Positions 13,101 through 26,553 of a DNA stretch of 64,000 nucleotides are shown one piece after another. The stretch is from Erythrocercus mccallii (taxonomy: Eukaryota > Chordata > Aves > Passeriformes > Dicruridae). The stretch is taken from assembly GCA_013397435.1 (NCBI GenBank), contig VZRG01000363.1, positions 310,001 through 374,000 on the forward strand. The letters run 5' to 3'. The stretch's first letter is position 1, and the number at the start of each line of letters is the position of its first letter. Made by a program: the position numbers and the translations under genes. Under the pieces are notes generated by a model. It had not been told where the DNA came from. It ran no database searches and saw nothing but the letters and a program-made list of their open reading frames with translations.

Positions 13101-14925
13101 TCTCTTAACAGCTCAGGGTGTTCAGAACTTGAGTCTGTAGGAGAAGTGATATTCTGGTCAATTCTCCCACCATATCTGGTGCTGGCATCAACATCCTTTT
13201 TTGAGTCTAACCACCCCAGTTTGCAAGCAGCACATGCAGTTCTCTAGCAAAAAGTTAGAGCAGCCCAAAATCTGGACTTTCAGATTTTCAGGAAGAGGAG
13301 ATATTTGCAGGAAATGTTAAGGCCTGAAAACTGGGCTTGGTCCAAATTGCTTTGGCAGCACTTTACACCAGCTCTTAATATCTCTTCACATTGAGCGCAC
13401 AGAACTGGTGGAGCAGCTGGTGATGCTGGTTTGGGATGTAGCAAAGCTGCCACATCTTGTGTGGTAGGATTCAGTGATTCTCCTCCATAAAACACATTCC
13501 TCAGAGGAAAGTGAAATTAGCAGACTGGCTAATTGCTTCAAGGATACAACACCGGGGGGCTCCAATCAAGGGGCAGCAATGCTGAACAGGCAGGCACTGG
13601 AGGACAATTAACAGAGCTCTTGTTACTGCAGAGCACTGAAACTGGCTGCTGACAGGAGCAGAGAGAAATGGAGGAGAAATGGTGAGAATATCCATGAAAG
13701 AGAAATGTGGAGTGAAGACTAAGGAAAGCTTTGGGTTTCTAAGTTCCCTGACCTTCATTGGTGGTTTTAAGCTTTGTAGCTTTGTTATTATTTGTCAAGT
13801 CACTGTTTCAAGGAGTGAGGAACTGTTTTTCTTCTGTTAAGGTTGTGTACAGAGCCCTTTTTCTTGTCTCTCTCCACCCTATCACAGACGTATATATTAT
13901 TTAATAAGATAAATTAATATTTCCCATTTTAACTCTACTTTTCTGGATTTGATATCTGTCTTTGCTTGGAAATCTGACAAATGCAGCTCAATAGTTGTAT
14001 AGTGTCTTTAAGTCAAATAAAAATGTTTATAGTGAATAAAAATCTAAATAAGTGTTGAAATGGATGAAATACAGAGAATTAAGCTTGTCTCTGTTGGCAG
14101 AGTGTAGTTTACAAGCAAAAATTATCATTCCTAAATAGGCAAGTGTGGACTAGGAAAATCCAAAAAACATAACACTGCTACTGCTCTTTCGCTAGGCTAC
14201 ATTTAATCTTGCTTCTCTGAACACTTTTATTGGCTAATGATTTCCACTAAATTAGCTATCCTATCAATTAATGTCCATTACCAGGATAAAGGCTTTTTTT
14301 TTTGATTCATTATAATTTGGGTGTGAAAGTCAGCTGCCAGATTTTCAGTAGCTTTGTCTGACTGTAAGAGAGGAATATACTGAATGTGTTTGACTCATTC
14401 ATGTTGTCTAATTTGCTTGTTCTACTGATTTTGTTTGTTTTTCTTCATTTTTTTCTCTCATTAATCTTATAAGCCTCTGTGGAAATGGAAAAGGAAAGGG
14501 CAGTGTAGCAGCCCCATTGCTGTACACTGAATATACAGTGCTTTTTTCATGACGGGAAATAAGGAGTCTGGGAAAAGGGTATTACCTGAACCAATAAGAT
14601 CATGGCTGATACAACTCATCAATTTGTTTGCTTTAAATTTCTTAAAGCTTGTTTGGTTGATTTATAGGTAGTTCCTTGTTATTACCTATAACCTTGGAGA
14701 AAGGACTGACTTGTCTGGATAATGTCCAGTAAAGCTGCACTGAGGCACAAATGCACTGCTTGTAAAGCTGGCTGAAAAATATTAAATCATGGAAAGTTGT
14801 CCTTGTTTCTTGGCTTTGAGACTGTGACCTTCAGGAGGTGTAGTTGGCAACACTTGGGATAAAACAACATTTTTGAGAGACAGAGGGTTCAAAGCTCATA
14901 CAACTTTTTAAGCCTACATGTCCAT
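10116..14925. other. non-coding stretch, nothing recognised
   Basis: Mostly unique-looking AT-rich sequence. Frames of up to 100 codons (10903-11205, 11844-12143, 12798-13070) overlap one another on both strands and show no domains. A short (GT)n tract lies near 12431-12442. A homeodomain-type AT-rich patch around 14220-14290 (GCTAATGA, ACTAAATTAGC, ATCAATTAATG) resembles the composition of conserved non-coding elements, but conservation cannot be judged from one sequence. Confidence 0.5.
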
Positions 14926-15135
14926 TTATCTAGCAAGAGCAGGTGGCTGGATAATGCCTTGGTTTCTGTTTGCATAAGAAAAGATCTGTTCTAAAGATCC
15001 ACCGATCTTCATCTCAACGACAAAACCATAATTTTGGACAAAAAGGGCTGCAGAGGCTTTGATGACTGAAGCTCTTTCTGAAAGCCCCAAGTGCATGACA
15101 ATGTCAGCTTCCTCTACTGAGCTCTCCACATGCAA
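14926..15135 (-). other. unrecognised gene-like open frame, 69 codons
   Basis: The frame starts with TTG (15133-15135), not ATG; the first ATG is at about residue 14. Composition is more protein-like than its neighbours: an acidic stretch (SSVEEAD), then alternating hydrophobic and small residues (ASAALFVQNYGFVVEMKIGG), and it ends at TAA. A possible acceptor AG lies in GAGCTCAG just inside the 5' end, but the pyrimidine tract before it is weak. No family is recognised. It may be an exon, a remnant of a retrocopy, or chance; chance remains the most likely. Confidence 0.15.
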
Positions 15136-18100
15136 AGTGCATTAATCTCATTTCATTAGTCATTGGTGGCCAGAACTTACTCATAAATGAGCTGAAGTAT
15201 AAATCTGTGAATACAGTGATAGTGCAGAAAAATCCAGTATACATGCGTGTACATATGTACTTTCCAATATCTTCAATCTATCTTCTTGCCCCAACATCAA
15301 AATTTCAGTGATGAAAATATTTTCATGTCACTCATTCAATCCTTGTTGAGCTTTGCCTTTTCTAACGAAAGTAAAAAAAATTATTTAAAAACTGCTAAAC
15401 TGCAGCAGCACTTCAAACGCATTGAATTCATGTGTTTGTTTTCCACCAAGAAGTTTGGATTCCCTGTGCTTAAGTTTGAGGAAGCAGGGAAAAAAGTATG
15501 AATGATCAAAGTGCACATTTGTGTAAATTCTGTAAATCTGTCATGCACTGCTGGCAATGCACAGGTATACTTGTGATGAACAGAGATTTGGAAATTGTGT
15601 CATTCAGCCTTAAATTCAAAGGGGCAGAAACCCTAACTCCCAAAGACTACTGTCATGGCTCAGAAGCTGTGCCTTCTAGTGCAGGGGTTGGCTTTTGGTT
15701 TTCTTTGGATGAGACACAAGTTCAGCCCATCTACTTGTGTCCATAACTCAGCCAGGAGGTATTAGCTTCAGCACCAGGAGCTCAGTGAGGTGGAAAGCCC
15801 TTGCAGCTGTTTATTGCTCATGCTGAGGTCCCAGAGCCAGTTCTCTTTCCATTTGTCACACACTTTTGATGTACAGGTAGTGACTCTGTGTGTGTGTGCA
15901 TAGACCAAATTATAATTTTAATTTTTTTCCCACATTTACAATTTAATACTTTTGATACTTTTTAAAAAAATAATCGTAAGAATGATACAGAGCTGTCAGA
16001 AAAATTGAATAAGATGGAAAAAAGAAGGGAAGAAAGAAAAGGAAGGTCAGGCTATGGGAAACAGCTTAAAGTGGTCTGAGGCTGTCTTTTTTCTGCAGCT
16101 GCTACATCCTGACACTAAATTAAGCTAAAATCAGATAATACAGGATGAATCTCTTAAGAAGACTCTAACCAAATACATAGACTGAAACATTAGGCTACTT
16201 AAACGATGAACACCAATTTAGCAGTATTTAGCATGTCAGACATTTGCAATGTACTCTGCATGTATGCATTGTGTATAGGACAAGATTTTACCTGGAGTGT
16301 TCTTTCTGGATGCTGAGAAGCTGAGCCAGGTCATGTTCACCATGTGAGGGCAGAGAACTGGAGTGTGGCTGAGTCACTTCTGTGAGCTGCTGCACAGACT
16401 CTGCTTGGGAGAAGACTGAGCAAAAGTAAAGATGTCTCTGTAGAGCACAGATGTCATTTTACAGAGATGAGACTCAGAGATGCAGCTCCTGAATAGCAGT
16501 ACTCTCTTAGCCCTCACTGCTGTAGAGACTGGAATAAGAATATTGGTAGAAGTAGGCAAGGAACTTGTCTCTGCCTGTTTTCTTTGGGTTTTTTTTCAGA
16601 GAAAGTTAAACTGTCACCCCCTCTGATCAGAAAAAAACCACATTTTCTGGGAAACCAGGACCTGGGGGGACTTGTTAACTAGTAGAAGTCATATTTCTTA
16701 TGTCATTCTGATGTCTTCAAGTAGAATCACAGTCAGTCACTTGGCATGTCTGGAAATAGTACATCTTCCTCCAAATGCATATGACTTGTCTTTGTAATGT
16801 GGGAGAGAATTAGTGCATATCAATAAGTGTTCCAGTGAAACTTCTATGTAGCTTTATTGGGAAAGGCTGGAGAAACATTCATTAAATTTCAGTGGAAAGC
16901 CAAGGTATTTTGTTACCTTTGACTGGGGCAATAAATTGTAGTGGCAAGGAGTGAATGGAGATAAGGTATTAAGCAATGTGTGCCAGAAAGAGCAGAGTGA
17001 TACCAGTAAAGCTTTGTTTTTAGCATTGCCCCTGGATGTAATTTCAGTGACTTTCAGTGTGCATTGCACCATTTCCTAGATAATTCCCTTTATCAATTGC
17101 AGAGTGAAAACCCCTTTCACACAGTACCAGTCAGATAGTATTTGACCCCATCATCAGGCTCCCAACTCTATTTATAGTGCTGTTTCCTTTTGTATGTTTT
17201 TTGTAGCTGCTCTGTAAATGTGGCTGAAGGCAGTGTTTTGTGACTGCTGGAGAGTCACTGATGGCACTGGGGTGTTTCTGGGTGCAGATGGCAAAGTGAG
17301 GTCATTGGCATAAAGGAAATTAACGTAAATGAAAGCAATTAAGATGTTTAATCATAGGAATAACATTTTCTCCCCTTTCTGTAGTGATGAAAAACCTGTG
17401 CTTATTTACAGCTCTTGTAACTCATAATATGCTTGTCCTTTAGTCTCAGCACTAAAAGCAACTGTAAGCCAAGTAAGTTGCTCTTTCTTATTATTGTTTT
17501 TACTTAAGTCCTTTGCTTGTGATGAACTTGTATGTCCTTCACACCTTCCTTGACCTGGTTAAGCTAAATCAGAAGGTTTACAATGGTGTAGTCTTGAATA
17601 AATGTTCAACCTAATAATAGTGAAGATAGATTAAAAGAAAACTATTTGGTCAACTGTATATGACAATCCAACAACTTCATTCAAAGCAGAAATATTCAAT
17701 AAAAGCCACATAAGCATAATGAGTTGCTAGGAAACATCTTTTTTCTTTTCTTCAGTCTTGTTCACATTGGTGATAGATTTTTCTAAAGTCTTTCTACCAA
17801 GGATGAGAAGGGGGAAAAGAAATAAAATCTCTAAGTTGGTTCTTGTCCTCAGTTAAAATGAGCTGACACTGTTTCTTATCAGTATTCTGCTGGGGCACCC
17901 AAGCCTGTTCATTTCTTTCTTTAACAAATGATTGATCTGGACCTGAGAATTGAGGGAACCTTGTGAAGTGCTAAAGCAAACAAATGGAGATAGAGGGATT
18001 GATTGTGCTCTGCTGCAGTGATTTTATGCAAGTGTTTTTTATCCTTAAGAGACTTCTAGCTTTTGAATTGGAAAAGGTTTATACAGGCTTGAATCATTAA

Positions 18101-20778
18101 AACCTTTATTTACTTTCAATTAGTGATGTGCTGAACTGTTCAAGGAAAAGTTCTGGGATGGAAAAACTTGGTGTATCTGCATATTGGGATGGTGGTAAGG
18201 GGCAGCTTGTTTTCCAGGTGTTCCATAGCTTTTGATGAAGATTGGAACTGCCAGAGCTAAGACTTGTAGGTAGAGTGTTTGGGTAGCAAGGGTAAAACTG
18301 TCCTGTTTTACCTTGTACCCTGTCCTTAATAATTGTTTCTGAGTTCAGTAGTGGATCTAAGAATAAAGCAATAGAGGAAGAGGTGCATTGGAGAACTCAT
18401 GGAGCAGGTCAGGTGTGAGCACAAATGACTGCTGCTTCCCACGAGTTGTGCAACTGGAACTGAGAGAGGTGAGAGATTTCCCCATTGCTTTAAAGGAAAG
18501 GGAGGTGGTATCCTGATGCATTGTAAATGAACATTTAAATGATTCATACTCATGCATTTCATCCTGACATGTGAAGCTTCCAAGCAAATCTGGAGTCTGA
18601 TTCCTTCTGCTTCCAGAGGGGTTATGAGCAGGTATTTCTCATGTGATCTCACGATCTTTTAATTGCTATTCATTAAAAATAAAGGGGTTAATGCAGTGGC
18701 CTCATAAGGATTTTAATACCTGTTATTAAGACTGTGCTGCAGTGTTACCCAATATAATGCCTGTCAGTGGTGAATTCCAAGACTTAAGGACTAGAAGGTA
18801 AAAATATTTTACCTTAAACCTTTTTTTTTAGTTCTTATAAAAAAACCAGCATAAGAGGTAATTGTCATTAAACTTGATTGTAAAGATCATTGCTTTTCAC
18901 TGGTGAGCATCAGCCCAGTGTTTGTTAGAACACTTGAATGAGAGTGATATTTTAAATCAAAGTTTATTTAACTACTCTTAACATAGTAATCAGCAGGCAG
19001 TCAAGTGAATTCAGGGGTTGACTCCTTCAGTCTTAAGAGACTACCACAGATGTTTTTCTAATTACCGCAGTCATGTTTTATAAAGCAGAGGATATTCTGA
19101 CAGAAAGAAGCTGGGATTTAAAATATTGGTGGTGTTTTCCAGTGAGGACAGGCAGAATTTGTCATGTGTCCACTGAACTAAGTGGCCAAATAAACATACT
19201 TGATTTTGTTATTCAGAGTGTCATTCATCATCTTTTTGATGGGGGAGCTGAATTCTGTAATAGTATACATTTTTCTAGAAGAATTTTAGTTCAAGGGGCA
19301 TTTTCATTCCACTGGTATTCTTTTCTTTCATTGAGACCTATATCTAGCAGTTGCATCAAATACAGTAAGAATTTAAACTGACAGTAGTTACTTTTTCTGC
19401 CTCTTTTATATATATATTTTAATATCAGTAAAACATATGAAATAAAATCTTTGCTTTATAAAGTCAGTTGCCGTTTTCCTGACTCTTAATTGTAACAGTA
19501 AATGCAAACTCTCTAAATTTGATTGCCAGAAAAAACAGAGATTGCCTCAAGAACAGTTTTCCAAGGCAGTGTGATACAAATCTATGTCAATGTAAGTTGG
19601 TGGCAAGAGGTAACAATAGACACATATGACATTTTTTTTTGATTGGTGGTTGCTGTAGGTTTTTTTTAAATTGTTTATTAGATTGGCTTCCCCTCCTGTA
19701 GTCTCACAATATTCGTGTTGTTTTTTTTTTCCATTTTAATTATTTTCTTCTCCTTCTCCTGAGAAGCTGGAAGGCTTTCTCAGGCAGTAATACTGCAAAC
19801 CACAGCACAGTGCTGCCACTGCAAAACTGTTCACAGGGACAATTAAAGTACAGGATAACTGAAGGTCAGAGCCAGGATGAGAACCTAAATTACTTTACTC
19901 TTCCTACAAAGCTGTAATCTCTTGACATTCTTGAGTTTACAGTTTTGCAAATTACTTCCTAACTACTAAAAAAACAAGAAATGGTTGTTACTGTAAGAAC
20001 TTTATTTTCCTTTCTCCGTTTCTCCATTCTCCATAACTGTTCTTTTCCTTTCATTTGCCAAGCCTTGACAGAGTGTTATCCAATTTTCTTCTTCTTCCAA
20101 AATCTACCCTAACAACTAGACTGAGGAAAATTCGGCTGTGTTTTTTTCCCTCTATAGCACATTGAAAAAATAATTCCTTTCTAGTTTTCCTTATAGCATG
20201 TATTGTTTATTTGTGCTGTAGTTTTCTGTCTGCTTTTGTAGCCTAAAATGTAGGCTTCACTCAGACTTACTGCTTGAACCTTCCTGAGCCCTCCAAAATT
20301 CCAGGATGAGAATGCCATGCAGATAAATACAATCTGCATAGTGCTCTGTGTAGTAACATGTTGTGAGCCATTCTTTGTATTACTCCAAATCTGAAACCAT
20401 TCCCCAGAATTTATGTGTTATAGGTAGGTGGGCTGCTCTTAAAACTTTCAGTGAAATGAACCCCAGAATGAATTAACTTAATGAGTAGTAATATGGTCCT
20501 GGATGTGACTGATGGATGAAACCATGAGTAAATTAACACTGACTTGCTGCTGAAAATGAAAGTGGAGCTCAGATTCACCACACAATGATGAATTTTTGAG
20601 GACTGTGTCTGTTGAAGAGCCAGTTAAAAGTATTTTGATATCAAGTAATGAGTGAGGGAGTTTTATGTGTTGTTTTATACTTACATGTCTTGCATATGCT
20701 AAAGAGCCGTGCTAAATTTTAGTCTGCTCACATGCTTTTGCACTAAATAAAAATATTACTGCTACAAGTACACTTTTG
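15136..20778. other. non-coding stretch, nothing recognised
   Basis: AT-rich sequence with chance frames up to 108 codons (two overlapping minus-strand frames at 18326-18652, one plus-strand at 19073-19381). Low-complexity items: a short (GT)n at about 15888-15898, a purine tract at about 16016-16047, a TATATATATAT run near 19408-19420 and a T10 run near 19720. No exon-like segment or transposon could be supported. Confidence 0.5.
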
Positions 20779-20798
20779 AACTTTCCCTAGGGAAAGTT
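20779..20798. repeat. perfect 20-bp palindrome
   Basis: AACTTTCCCTAGGGAAAGTT is identical to its own reverse complement over all 20 bases and has no spacer. The palindrome stops abruptly at both ends. It could be a dimeric protein-binding site or a random event; nothing adjacent identifies it. Confidence 0.9.
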
Positions 20799-21427
20799 AT
20801 GTTAAATTGTTCACAAATTATTAGTGCCAAACATCCTAGACGTGTTGTTTCATTGTTCCTGGTATAGCAGATACAAGAAAATTAGTCTAATGATCATAGG
20901 GTCATAAATACACATTCTCAAGCTACTTGAAAGCCAATTCTAATCAGTTATTGGATTGGTTCCTGGGAAGAAGCAGCTTAGATATGGCCAATTAAGGAAC
21001 ATAGACACACTTCTAAACTGAAAGGAGCTCAAAATTTAACAGGAAAAGCTCAGATTTAAGTGGAGATCACATCACAAAGGATTGATAAAAGCAAAGGATG
21101 ACAAATTTCAACAAATCTTGCTGATGCAGGATGATATTTCTTAGTGTTGCACAGATGAAGTTGTATTTGTAAAGCAGTGGGGATCCTGCATGCTGTCGCC
21201 AAGTAAGTTTAAATAAACCTCCTGGGAGTGGTTGCTCCCTGCCTTCCCCTCTCGGGGTCATAGGGAGAATGCACTTAAAAAAAGAGAGAAAACCTTATGT
21301 AACATTAAATACTGGATTTTGCATAAAACCACATTATGAATTTTATATATTTCACACATTTATGTCATGTTACATTTGTGTCGTGTTAGTAATTTTACAA
21401 TTTTGCATCGAGTTCAGCAATGAAGGT
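20799..21427. other. non-coding stretch, nothing recognised
   Basis: Unique-looking AT-rich DNA with one 64-codon minus-strand chance frame at 21067-21261. No repeats or exon signals noted. Confidence 0.5.
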
Positions 21428-21502
21428 GGATCATGGAACCAGAAATTTTGTAAGGTTGGAAGGGACCACTGTGGATCTCCTAATCCAACCTCCATTGTTC
21501 AG
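21428..21502 (-). mobile_element. short CR1 3' tail, minus orientation
   Basis: The stretch GGATCATGGAACCAGAAATT followed by 'taaggttggaagggaccact' and 'ctaatccaacct' is the reverse complement of the CR1 3' end, whose usual antisense form is 'atcatagaatca...ttggaagggacct...atccaacc'. Only about 75 bp survive, so the subfamily cannot be assigned. Confidence 0.75.
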
Positions 21503-24500
21503 CTCCTGATTTATCTAGTTATGTAGTTAGCTTATTAATATTTTATTTGGTATGCAGTTGCTGGCTGAAACTCATGATGAAATGGAGAAATGCCTTGAAG
21601 CTGCAGAGAGTAGGACAGAATTGTAGTTTCCAAACTGTGCTTTTATGATGTGTAGCAGAGGTTGCAGCTCAGGCTCAGGACACAGGACACAGATGTGTGC
21701 TCCGAGCTGCCTCCTGCAGAGTAGCAAAGGACCTTAGCTGAGCTGGTTTGGTCTGTCCAGCCTCTCTCAGGCTCTCTCACCTGTACCCACTGTGCTGCCT
21801 TTCTGCTCAGGGTGGGCCAGCTCTCTGCACACCATCGTGCTTTGCCACACAGGTACTTTCTTAAGTACTTGAGAATTTTTCTTGTTCTGTAAGTTGCACA
21901 TTGCTACAGCAGTAGTAAAGGTGTGCCACAGGCTACCAGCAGAGATTAATTCTGAAGCACTTTCATGTTCTGTATAGTCTTGAGCTATGTATTTATAAGT
22001 TAGAATTTAAACAAGCAAACAAAAACTCCCTACTCCCACCTACTTGTCTCGCAGTTTGGGACAAAATCCACAGCAATGTTTCCCATAATCAATATTTGAA
22101 ACCTCTTCTGTAGGACAACGACAGAATTATTTATGGATGCTCCAGTGTCGTTTCACCTGGAGTCATCTTTCCTGTGCTGTTTTTAAGACCGACTGCTGTT
22201 TACACGTTTTGGTGCAGTCTCTAAGACTCTGTGAGGTTAAAGTGCATTTCAGTAAGTTCTTACTGGCACCACAGAGCTGTCGAAGCAGTCAGCATGCCAA
22301 ATTGCAGGACTGCCCTAGGAAATTTATATTACAGAGAGCTAGAATTTGCCAGAAATTTAGTTTGATCACTCTCTATGTTAATGAAAAATAATAGCACTGT
22401 TTTGTAAGTTGTTTCAGGTTGCTTTAAGAACTGATTTCAAGGAGGAACACTAAGGAAGTGAGGTTTTACAAACAAATTACCATGAATGTCCAGAAAATGC
22501 AGTTCAGTTTCACATTCTTTTGTCAGACTAGCTCAATAAAATGAGCAGAATAGTTTCCTAACAACACTCACTTCAAGTCTTTACTGTGGTGATACAGGGG
22601 ATCTCCTGATAAAAAGAGACAGGTGCTCTTCTGAGGTTGTCTCAGACAGATGCTGCTCTCCAGTCATGCTCTTGCTTTACTGTATGATTCTGTATCAGTT
22701 TTTCATTAGAGTTGTTCTTTGGGGTGAGCAGGTCAGGAATTTCAATTCTTTGGTTTGGATCAGGTTCAGGTCAGTGAAAACTTTTAGTGACCTGACCCAG
22801 TCATGAACCAGAGATAGTCCCAGAAGTTTCCCTTGAGATGGAAACTGGACTCCTGGTGATGTTTATCAGCTGGTGACACAGTATGGCTTTCTAGATAACA
22901 CATGACATTGTGGGGTGCCCGTGATTGCAGACCCTTGTTTGGATAAAGAAAGAAATGGACTTTTTACTGAATTTGATAAAGTTGCTAGCCAGTCACATTG
23001 TCATTTGCTTTTTGTTCACTTTAATGGGTCTGGGGATCTGTAATTTTTACAATGTGTTCCAAGGCTTTTATCTCTGCTTGATCTATTTTTAATTATGTGG
23101 GGTTTTTAAAAAAATTTTATTTTCGCAGCTAATTTGCAGTTTCTCAGAGTATAAACTTACCATCCAGGACCACAATACCATATGGCTTTATGGTTCCATT
23201 GATTAGTTTCACCTTATTACCTTTAAGTTATTAGGGAAAAAAGGAAAGTTCCTATATGCCATAGGTCATATAATTGGGATCAAACCAGCAAGGATAAGAG
23301 CTGGTGCCGCCTCTTGAGTTAAACAGAGCTAAAGATTGTGTGCTACAGTGTGTTCGCTGCTGTATGATCCAGCTTAGTCTGAACAAAATTGTCTTCCTTT
23401 CTCTCTGTTGTTTTTTTTTTCTGCCTACCACATTCCACACCTGGGTACTTATTGTTTTCAAGAATCTCCTCAAATGTTTCACATATTCTGTGATATAGAA
23501 GGATGAGTGAGGAGTTATTAAAAATACAAGTAACATTATTCAAAGCTTAGACATCAAGAGTCTCTGTGCCTTTAAATCTTCTTCTTGCCAGAGAGATCTT
23601 TGTACCTGAGCAGCTGAATAATCATCCTTATGATAGCTTTTACTATTGCTACCAAAATTATTATTATAAAGTGCAAATGGATAAAGAGGCTTAACTATTT
23701 TTATCAGTTAATGATTAGTTCCTAACTCTTAATTTCCTGTTAATGGCAGCAAGAATGTGACTGGCAGCATCTGTTGGTGTGGACTTTTGCTTTGGGTCCA
23801 TTGTTAATTTGTTTGTTGATTTTAGGCTTTTTTAGGACAACGGTTTGTTTGCAGCTGCCCAGTGCAGCCAGTTCAATTGGTTTGCTAACAGGATTTTCCC
23901 TCTTATCCAGGTAGTGCTGACCTGCAGATCTGTGCACTCTCTAGAGTGCTGAGTGTCACTAGCAGACATCATTGGAAGGGAAATTGTGTTTTACTCCCTA
24001 GGCCTGAGGATATGCCAGGAGATGAGCCTTCATCCCCTCTAAATGACTTCCCTCCTCTTTGCTTCCTCATCCAGCTGTGTGTGCTATTTTTGTGCTGTTT
24101 TCAGTGGAAGGCTTGTGACAGGGACTACTGACGTGGGAGATGCCTCCCTCTTTTAATTCAAAACAGTGAAGAAGTAGAGGGTACTATTATAGTTCACACT
24201 TCATTTAGAGAGGGGGACATTCAGCCTTCATACCCCCAACTCTACCCTTGCCCTGAGCCCACTGCAGAGAATTGCCACAGTGAGAACTGTAAGAGTCTGT
24301 AGGGCAGGGAAATTGAGGTAAAACATGGCACCAAGGCTCCCACATTTAAAGAGAAAAAGGGAGGCACAAGAGCATAAAGGGGGATGTTTTATTTCTTAAT
24401 GAGATTGCGTTACCACAACGTCAAAAGATTGATTGGCCTTATCACAGTTAACCTCATTTGTAACCTCTTTCCCTTTAAATTAATCCAGATCAGACAATAA

Positions 24501-26287
24501 TTATGAAACCTCTAAGATAAATAGAGATGGATGCTTTATTAAGATAAATGAGATGAATGTTTGAAGGCAGAACAAGTTTCATTTTGAAATGCAGCATGGT
24601 TTGAGTCTGTTCTTTCAAATGGATGCTCTCTTCCAGCTATTGTCAGAGAGTTGAGTAAGCATTAAATTAAGGAATGAAGGCACTTTGGGTGATAAATATG
24701 TTCAGCTGATGGCTCTGAAGAAAGATAAGTGAAATTGTACCTTCTTGTAATGTTTATTATTCAACAGGCCAAAGACAACCAGGTAAAACTAGCCTGCAGT
24801 GGTACAGGAGAGGTGTTTTGAGCAGTCCTTCCTGTCCTGCTAGTAGCTGATTCTCTTGTTGCTTCTAATTAATAAACTGAACTCAGAATTATTGGATTTC
24901 TAACCTGATTTCAGGTCATTCATTTTGTGAAAAGTACTTCTGGGGAATGTGTAAATCAAGAACTATCTGTATAAATGTTTGTTGGGATTTTGTGGCTTTC
25001 CTTTATAGTATTTCCTATATGGTTTCTGAGCAGCTGCAAGTCCAAGACATCTCTCTGTCCATAGGTCAGTTCAAAGCCTGTTTCACCTCACCATGCAAAC
25101 ACTGTGCTTATGGGTACTCTGAGGCCTTTCTTTCTCTTGGCCAGTTAATAGATTTTTAGGGGTTATTTTAAGGCTCTGCAAGAACATTGTGTTGCACACT
25201 GGTTGATTTTATCCATTTATGACCTAGAATATAAATTTTGTCTGAAATATACCTTTCAAAAAGACATCCAGTCATAGTAGAAAACATCAGATGGTGGAAG
25301 ATTTCTTGTAGTTTCTAATTTCCCACTGAAACTGTTTATTTGTGTTAATCTTAAAAATGAAATTTGTCTGGCTTCTTCTTTCAGCCATTTTTTCCCCCAT
25401 TATGACTTTCTACTGGATTAAAGAACTCTTATGGTCAGGTTTTTTTTGTACTGTGATTGTCATCTCTCAGTCTCTTAAATGAACTAAAAAAAGTGCTTGA
25501 GCTCTGTGTCTTCTACTGTGAGATGCTCTGGGTTTTTTTTTTGCCAGGCTCTTATTTATACTTTTTTTGTAATTTCTTCCTTTTTATCAAAGTTACTGCA
25601 CAGAGCAGCTTGGTATGTTTTTACTTATCAAAAATTCCCTGGTCTGCATATTACATAATTAGACGAATACATCATCCACCCAAAATGACAACATCCCAGG
25701 TGTATGCAGTTACCAGAACTGTGTGGCCAGAAATTTCCCAGTTAATATGTTTGAGGCTGGAGGCTGCTATTCTTGGAAATGAGATAGCCTTTCTATGTTC
25801 CAGAGCAAGAACAATGAATCTCATTCTCAGAATCTGTTTCAGACATCACTTTGTGAGCCAGATTTTCAGCTGGGATAAGTCAGTATTGGTCTGAGCTCAG
25901 TAACACTGATTGCAGCACTCAGCTGAAGACCTGAGTCTAGGAGCTGAAGACCTAAAGAAGACCTATAGAAAATACATATTTTTTGCATTACCTTTTTAAA
26001 GACAACTGTGGCAAACTTTTTAATTTGTAAAATGTAATACTGACTGGTTCTTATTCCAGAAACAGACTGGCATTGGATCAGTAAAACACTAGACTTGGTC
26101 AGATCTACCAAATTGTTTCTCAGTATAACTTTAGCTGCTGTAACCTGTGGTTTTGCATTAGATTGATGCCCTGGTGACAGGTTAGGTGTTTGTCTGATGG
26201 GGCACAAGCCAGCCAGAGCACCTGCTGCTCACCTGACCTGTGAGGTGCTTGAATTGTGAAGATTCAAAGCTGGTAAAGCTGACCAAA
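21503..26287. other. non-coding stretch with a half-site cluster
   Basis: Ordinary AT-rich sequence. The notable item is the AGGTCA cluster annotated separately at 22730-22798. Frames reach 145 codons (25457-25894) but read as chance: hydrophobic and low-complexity from T-rich DNA, with no recognisable motif. Confidence 0.5.
22730..22798. promoter_or_regulatory. cluster of AGGTCA nuclear-receptor half-sites
   Basis: AGGTCA occurs at 22730-22735 and 22768-22773. The second is immediately preceded by the close variant AGGTTC (22762-22767), giving a direct repeat with no spacer. On the opposite strand TGACCT (22788-22793) overlaps TGACCC (22793-22798). The outer TCAGGTCA / TGACCTGA arms (22766-22773 and 22788-22795) form an inverted repeat with a 14-base interior. 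AGGTCA is the core half-site of many nuclear receptors; occupancy here is an inference only. Confidence 0.35.
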
Positions 26288-26553
26288 TATATCATCTATA
26301 TCTATATCATCGATATCTATATCATCGATATCTATATCATCGATATCTATATCATCTATATCTATATCTATATCATCGATATCTATATCATATATATCTA
26401 TATCTCTATCATCTATATCTCTATCATCTATATCTCTATCATCTATATCTCTATCATCTATATCTCTATCATCTATATCTATCTATCATCTATATCTCTA
26501 TCATCTATATCTATCTATCATCTATATCTCTATCTCTGTCTATCTATCTGTAT
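26288..26553. repeat. compound ATC/TATC satellite, 15-bp unit
   Basis: About 265 bp built from two related 15-bp units. The left part repeats ATCATCGATATCTAT, giving ClaI-like ATCGAT palindromes. The right part repeats ATCTATATCTCTATC five or more times before decaying to TATC/TGTC units. Because 15 is a multiple of three, the array stays open and yields an artefactual 110-codon frame of IDIYI and SIIYI pentapeptides, which should not be called a protein. Confidence 0.95.

Noticed and set aside
25457..25894. 145-codon plus-strand frame with hydrophobic runs
   Set aside because: Phenylalanine and leucine runs come from T tracts; no ordered membrane topology or motif.
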